Origin: Chthoniobacterales bacterium
Lineage (GTDB): Bacteria > Verrucomicrobiota > Verrucomicrobiia > Chthoniobacterales > UBA10450
Length of the DNA stretch: 18,053 nt
NCBI GenBank assembly: GCA_025980625.1
Contig: JAICXG010000027.1
Span: 1-18,053, forward strand
Direction: 5' to 3'
Shown: piece after piece, positions 15,598 to 18,053 of the stretch
Layout of the letters: each line of letters starts with the position of its first letter
Position numbering within the stretch: the stretch's first letter is position 1
The notes under the pieces: generated by a model
What the model saw: only the letters and a program-made list of their open reading frames with translations
The model's database searches: none
What the model was told of the DNA's origin: nothing
Translations under genes and position numbers: made by a program

Positions 15598-15608
15598 GTA
15601 CCGTCTTT

Positions 15609-15631
15609 CGCCAGGTTCTTACATCCTGGCG
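15609..15631 (+). terminator. Hairpin after the MBOAT gene (possible terminator)
   Basis: CGCCAGG (15609-15615) and CCTGGCG (15625-15631) form a perfect 7-bp stem with a 9-nt loop, 11 bp past the MBOAT stop. Only TTT follows before Cs, so it is a weak intrinsic terminator at best. Confidence 0.4.
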
Positions 15632-15633
15632 TT

Positions 15634-15683
15634 TCCCAAGATTGGGACAGCAGCATCCCAGAGCCGACGCAAATGCGCATCCC
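15634..15683. promoter_or_regulatory. Palindrome cluster, candidate enhancer sites for the sigma-54 promoter
   Basis: TCCCAA-GA-TTGGGA (15634-15647) is a perfect palindrome. Its right half also pairs with a further site, TGGGA (15643-15647) with TCCCA (15656-15660). GCATCCC occurs at 15653-15659 and again at 15677-15683, 24 bp apart. The group lies 65-115 bp upstream of the -24 element, the usual place for enhancer-binding protein sites. Overlapping pairings rule out one simple hairpin. Function is inferred. Confidence 0.45.
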
Positions 15684-15714
15684 TTAGGTCGATTCGTTAG
15701 GCGCGTAAAAGGCA

Positions 15715-15825
15715 TTTGAGATGCGACTTAGCGAATTTGGAAAAGCATGGCACGGCCATTGCGATAGCTCCCGCCGCGTCGGCAAAAATTTCTGAATCCA
15801 AGATTCCAAGCCGACGCATCTCAAA
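15715..15825. repeat. 11-bp inverted repeat flanking the sigma-54 promoter
   Basis: TTTGAGATGCG (15715-15725) and CGCATCTCAAA (15815-15825) are exact inverted repeats, with the sigma-54 promoter between them. The right arm runs into the AAAGGA ribosome-binding site of the next gene. Only the right arm would be transcribed, so a DNA-level role is more likely than an RNA stem. Confidence 0.6.
15748..15763 (+). promoter_or_regulatory. Sigma-54 (RpoN) -24/-12 promoter for the efflux genes
   Basis: TGGCACGGCCATTGC matches every fixed position of the consensus TGGCACG-N4-TTGC; only the following W position is G. GG and GC have the required spacing. Transcription should start near 15774, leaving about 60 nt of leader before the ATG at 15837. 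It is in a non-coding stretch, correctly oriented, and the window encodes a sigma-54 activator. Confidence 0.85.
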
Positions 15826-15836
15826 GGAACAAGACT

Positions 15837-16154
15837 ATGAAACACACACCTCACATCGAACAGATCAGGCGGCGTCATCAGTCCGACGCGCGCACTTCGC
15901 GCGACGGCCGGATTTTTCCGCCGACGGATCATCACTACCAGAGTTGCAGGTTGAGCGGTGATTGCGGCACGCCCGCGCAGTTCCACCGGCCGGCTTTCTT
16001 CGAGATCAGCAATGACTACTTCGCGGACGAGGCGAAACGTGGATTCGCGGTCGACACGGCGGTTTTTGCCGCGCTCATCGGGACGGCACTGTTTCCGATT
16101 GTGAACGGGGTTCAGGCGGTCGCGACTCTGCTCCACACTGTCGGCGTGCTTTAA
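15837..16154 (+). CDS. Small hypothetical protein with C-terminal membrane helix
   Basis: This 105-residue protein is not recognised. The N-terminal two thirds are polar and His/Arg-rich (KHTPHIEQIRRRHQSD) with two cysteines six apart (CRLSGDC, about 37-43). The last 35 residues (FAVDTAVFAALIGTALFPIVNGVQAVATLL) look like one membrane helix or two short hydrophobic stretches. An AAAGGAA ribosome-binding site lies seven bases before ATG 15837. It is the first gene behind the sigma-54 promoter and ends 18 bp before the adaptor ATG, so it is probably real and part of the efflux unit. No function is proposed; a small membrane regulator or accessory subunit would fit its place. Confidence 0.7.
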   Translation: MKHTPHIEQIRRRHQSDARTSRDGRIFPPTDHHYQSCRLSGDCGTPAQFHRPAFFEISNDYFADEAKRGFAVDTAVFAALIGTALFPIVNGVQAVATLLHTVGVL

Positions 16155-16172
16155 GTGCAGGAATCAGCCAAG

Positions 16173-17501
16173 ATGCAGCGAAGCTTCGAAGTGATTGGCG
16201 GCAACAACGAGCCTGAACGCACGACGGGCTTTACCGCAGTCACTTCATCCATGGATGTCGCCCGACCTGATCTCGCAAAGAAGAAGAAGAAGCGGCGCCT
16301 GATCATCATCGGCGGCTCGGCACTCGCGTTGGTCGTGATTGGCGTGGCCGTTTCGCGACTGAAACCGGCCGCCATGAGCGTCGATCGCGCTTCAGTCTGG
16401 ATCGATACGGTGAAGCGCGGACCGATGCTGCGCCAGGTGCGCGGCCTCGGCACGCTCGTGCCGGAGGACATCCGCTGGATCGCCGCGAGCAAGGAAGGTC
16501 GGGTTGAGAAAATTATCGTTCGGCCCGGCGCCAAGGTCGAGCCCGACACCGTGATTCTCGAGCTTTCCAGCCCCGACCTGCAACAGGCGGCGCTCGATGC
16601 AGAGTCACAGCACAAAGCCGCCGAAGCGGAGCTGACGACCTTGCGCGCCACCCTTCAGCGCGAGCTGTTGAATCAGGAATCCACGACCGCCCAGGTCCAT
16701 TCGGAATACCAGCAGGCGAAGATGGAGGCCGAGACTAACGACAATCTGAGAAAGAACGGGCTTATCGCCGAACTCGAATACAAGACCTCGATCATCAAAC
16801 GCGACGAACTTGAGAATCGCGACAAGATCGAACAAAAACGCCTCCAATTTGCCCGTGACTCGATCGAGCCGCAGTTGGCCGCCAAGCAAGCCATAGTCGA
16901 TCAGCTCAAGGCTTCCGCCGAACTCAAGGCGCGTGATGTCGAGGCGCTCCATGTCAAGGCCGGTATGCAGGGCGTGCTCCAGCAACTGCCGGTCGAAGTG
17001 GGCCAGCGCGTGATCGCGGGCACAAATCTCGCCCGCGTCGCGGACCCGACCAAACTCAAGGCCCAGGTAAAAATCGCCGAGACTCAGGCGAAAGATATCC
17101 AGATCAACCAGCCGGCCTCGATCGATACTCGCAACGGAATCGTTTCCGGGCACGTCATTCGCGTCGATCCGGCGGTCGAACAGGGAACCGTCACGGTCGA
17201 TGTCGCACTCGATGGTTCGCTCCCGAAAGGGGCGCGTCCTGATCTGAGCGTCGACGGCACGATCGAACTCGAACGACTCGACAATGTTCTTTACGTCGGC
17301 CGTCCCGCTTTTGCCCAGGATGGCGCGACCGTCGGGGTTTTCCGCCTAACGCCTAACGGCGAAGCAATCCGCACTCCGGTGCATTTTGGCCGCAGCTCCG
17401 TCAACACCATCGAAATCCTGAGCGGCCTCAAAGAAGGCGACCAGGTGATCCTTTCCGACACCAGCGCCTACGATTCGCACGACCGAATTCAACTCAACTA
17501 A
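16173..17501 (+). CDS. Periplasmic adaptor (HlyD/MacA-like membrane fusion protein) of an efflux system
   Basis: This 442-residue protein has a cytoplasmic Lys-rich stretch (36-42) and a single membrane anchor (43-61, LIIIGGSALALVVIGVAV). A barrel-sandwich/lipoyl half (about 85-130, GTLVPEDIRWIAASKEGRVEKIIVRPGAKVEPDTVILEL) is followed by a long alpha-hairpin coiled coil (about 132-255). The second lipoyl half (VKAGMQGVLQQLPVEVGQRVIAGTNLARVAD) and beta-barrel/membrane-proximal domains (LSGLKEGDQVILSD) complete a membrane fusion protein. Such adaptors bridge an inner-membrane pump to an outer-membrane channel. ATG 16173 has AGGAA nine bases upstream; a GTG at 16155, directly after the previous stop, is an alternative. 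An ABC ATPase follows, so a MacA-type role is likely. The outer-membrane partner is not in the window. Confidence 0.92.
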   Translation: MQRSFEVIGGNNEPERTTGFTAVTSSMDVARPDLAKKKKKRRLIIIGGSALALVVIGVAVSRLKPAAMSVDRASVWIDTVKRGPMLRQVRGLGTLVPEDIRWIAASKEGRVEKIIVRPGAKVEPDTVILELSSPDLQQAALDAESQHKAAEAELTTLRATLQRELLNQESTTAQVHSEYQQAKMEAETNDNLRKNGLIAELEYKTSIIKRDELENRDKIEQKRLQFARDSIEPQLAAKQAIVDQLKASAELKARDVEALHVKAGMQGVLQQLPVEVGQRVIAGTNLARVADPTKLKAQVKIAETQAKDIQINQPASIDTRNGIVSGHVIRVDPAVEQGTVTVDVALDGSLPKGARPDLSVDGTIELERLDNVLYVGRPAFAQDGATVGVFRLTPNGEAIRTPVHFGRSSVNTIEILSGLKEGDQVILSDTSAYDSHDRIQLN

Positions 17502-17517
17502 GTCACCAACCAACCAC

Positions 17518-18053
17518 ATGCCTGCCGAACTCTTAACCACCGCACCATCCAATCAACGCACCATGAATAACGGAAATCACACTCTGATTCATCTCGACGG
17601 CGTCACGAAAGTTTTCCTGACCGATGAAGTCGAAACCCATGCCCTTTCCGGGATCCACCTCGACATTCGCACCGGCGAATACATCTCGATCGCCGGGCCC
17701 TCGGGCTGCGGAAAATCGACCCTCCTTTCCATCCTCGGCCTGCTCGACACGCCCTCGGGCGGGAGCTACTCGCTCAAGGGCAATGAGGTTGCGAACCTCT
17801 CCTTTCCCGAGCGCGCCCGGATTCGGAATCGTGAGATCGGGTTCATCTTTCAAAGCTTCAATCTCATTGGCGATCTGACGGTCTACGAAAATGTCGAGCT
17901 GCCGCTGACCTATCGCGGAATGGGCGCGAGCGAACGCAAAGCATTCGTCAATGAAGCGCTCGAGCGCGTCGGCATGGCCCATCGCTCCAAACATCTGCCG
18001 AGCCAGCTTTCCGGTGGCCAACAGCAGCGTGTCGCCGTTGCGCGCGCGCTTGC
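17518..18053 (+). CDS. ABC transporter ATP-binding protein (MacB/LolD-type), truncated by window end
   Basis: This partial gene yields 178 residues and is still open at the last base. It shows Walker A GPSGCGKST (about 61-69), Q-loop FIFQSFN, and signature LSGGQQQR near the end; Walker B lies beyond the window. The sequence around VTKVFLTDEVETHALSGIHLDI is typical of ATPases of MacB/LolD-type exporters that work with FtsX-like permeases. ATG 17518 lies 16 bp after the adaptor stop. ATG 17563, in the same frame, gives a more family-like N-terminus; neither has a strong ribosome-binding site. With the adaptor it forms an ATP-driven tripartite efflux or export system; permease genes are expected next, outside the window. 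Confidence 0.92.
   Translation, partial: MPAELLTTAPSNQRTMNNGNHTLIHLDGVTKVFLTDEVETHALSGIHLDIRTGEYISIAGPSGCGKSTLLSILGLLDTPSGGSYSLKGNEVANLSFPERARIRNREIGFIFQSFNLIGDLTVYENVELPLTYRGMGASERKAFVNEALERVGMAHRSKHLPSQLSGGQQQRVAVARAL

Larger units (their letters stand above)
1989..17359. repeat. Dispersed 9-mer TCGTTAGGC / GCCTAACGA (21 copies of core GTTAGGC)
   Basis: TCGTTAGGC on the plus strand starts at 2662, 5492, 5509, 6159, 10561, 11755, 12800, 13185 and 15694. GCCTAACGA starts at 1989, 2955, 3198, 4325, 11633, 14107 and 15560. Further 7-mer cores are at 12354, 14952, 15072, 17344 and 17351. Near matches are at 5501, 7386, 13358 and 14203. Copies are dispersed, not tandem, in both orientations and mostly inside genes. 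None lie in 1-1988 or between 7394 and 10560. Confidence 0.9.

Noticed and set aside
15598..15836. Riboswitch or small RNA in the 239-bp spacer
   Set aside because: The hairpins are short and compete with each other, and no known riboswitch core was recognised; promoter and activator sites explain the region better.
1989..17359. TTAGGC as telomere-like repeat or CRISPR
   Set aside because: TTAGGC is a nematode telomere unit, but here copies are dispersed, not tandem, and have no regular spacers.
1..18053. tRNA, rRNA, insertion sequence or prophage
   Set aside because: No tRNA-like cloverleaf, transposase, integrase or flanking terminal repeats were seen on reading both strands.

Overview
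The window is GC-rich, densely packed bacterial DNA. Gene content (type IV pilus motor genes with an MglA-type GTPase and roadblock proteins, an NtrC/sigma-54 two-component pair, an alginate-type MBOAT plus SGNH pair, a MacA/MacB-like efflux system, a UbiA prenyltransferase) and style suggest a Gram-negative bacterium of the PVC/Acidobacteria kind. My best guess is a soil Verrucomicrobiota member (Chthoniobacterales-like); this is inference, as no rRNA or other marker gene is present.

Layout. (1) 73-1296, minus: a PilC/GspF-type pilus platform protein, followed by a convincing intrinsic terminator. (2) 1370-2829, plus: a small metallo-beta-lactamase-like protein translationally coupled to a UbiA-family prenyltransferase. 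(3) 10325-2844, minus: a long, tight gene run. It reads TPR + MshEN-like protein, PilB ATPase, a 715-residue proline-rich protein with a C-terminal roadblock-like domain, MglA-like GTPase, a second roadblock protein, a DnaJ-type (class B) co-chaperone and ribose-5-phosphate isomerase B. (4) 10465-15597, plus, divergent from run 3: NtrC-type response regulator, NtrY-like histidine kinase, SGNH-like membrane-anchored protein and MBOAT acyltransferase. (5) 15598-15836: a 239-bp regulatory region with palindromes, an 11-bp inverted repeat and a near-perfect sigma-54 promoter. (6) 15837-18053, plus: a small membrane protein, a periplasmic adaptor, and an ABC ATPase that runs off the window end.

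How the parts fit. Run 3 looks like a pilus extension motor with polarity/switch control: PilB keeps a c-di-GMP-binding type MshEN motif, and MglA plus two roadblock proteins resemble the GTPase/GAP module that places pilus machinery at a pole. The two-component pair encodes a sigma-54 enhancer-binding protein. A consensus sigma-54 promoter stands before the efflux genes, and a weaker candidate faces run 3 across a 13-bp perfect inverted repeat at the regulator's own start codon, so the regulator may control one or both.

The most striking feature is not a gene. The 9-mer TCGTTAGGC (either strand) occurs 16 times and its 7-mer core GTTAGGC 21 times in 18 kb, in coding, stop-codon and intergenic positions. 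About 0.14 and 2.2 would be expected with equal base frequencies. It looks like a genome-wide functional oligonucleotide (uptake, recombination, segregation or methylation signal) that forces the rare Leu codon TTA into GC-rich genes.
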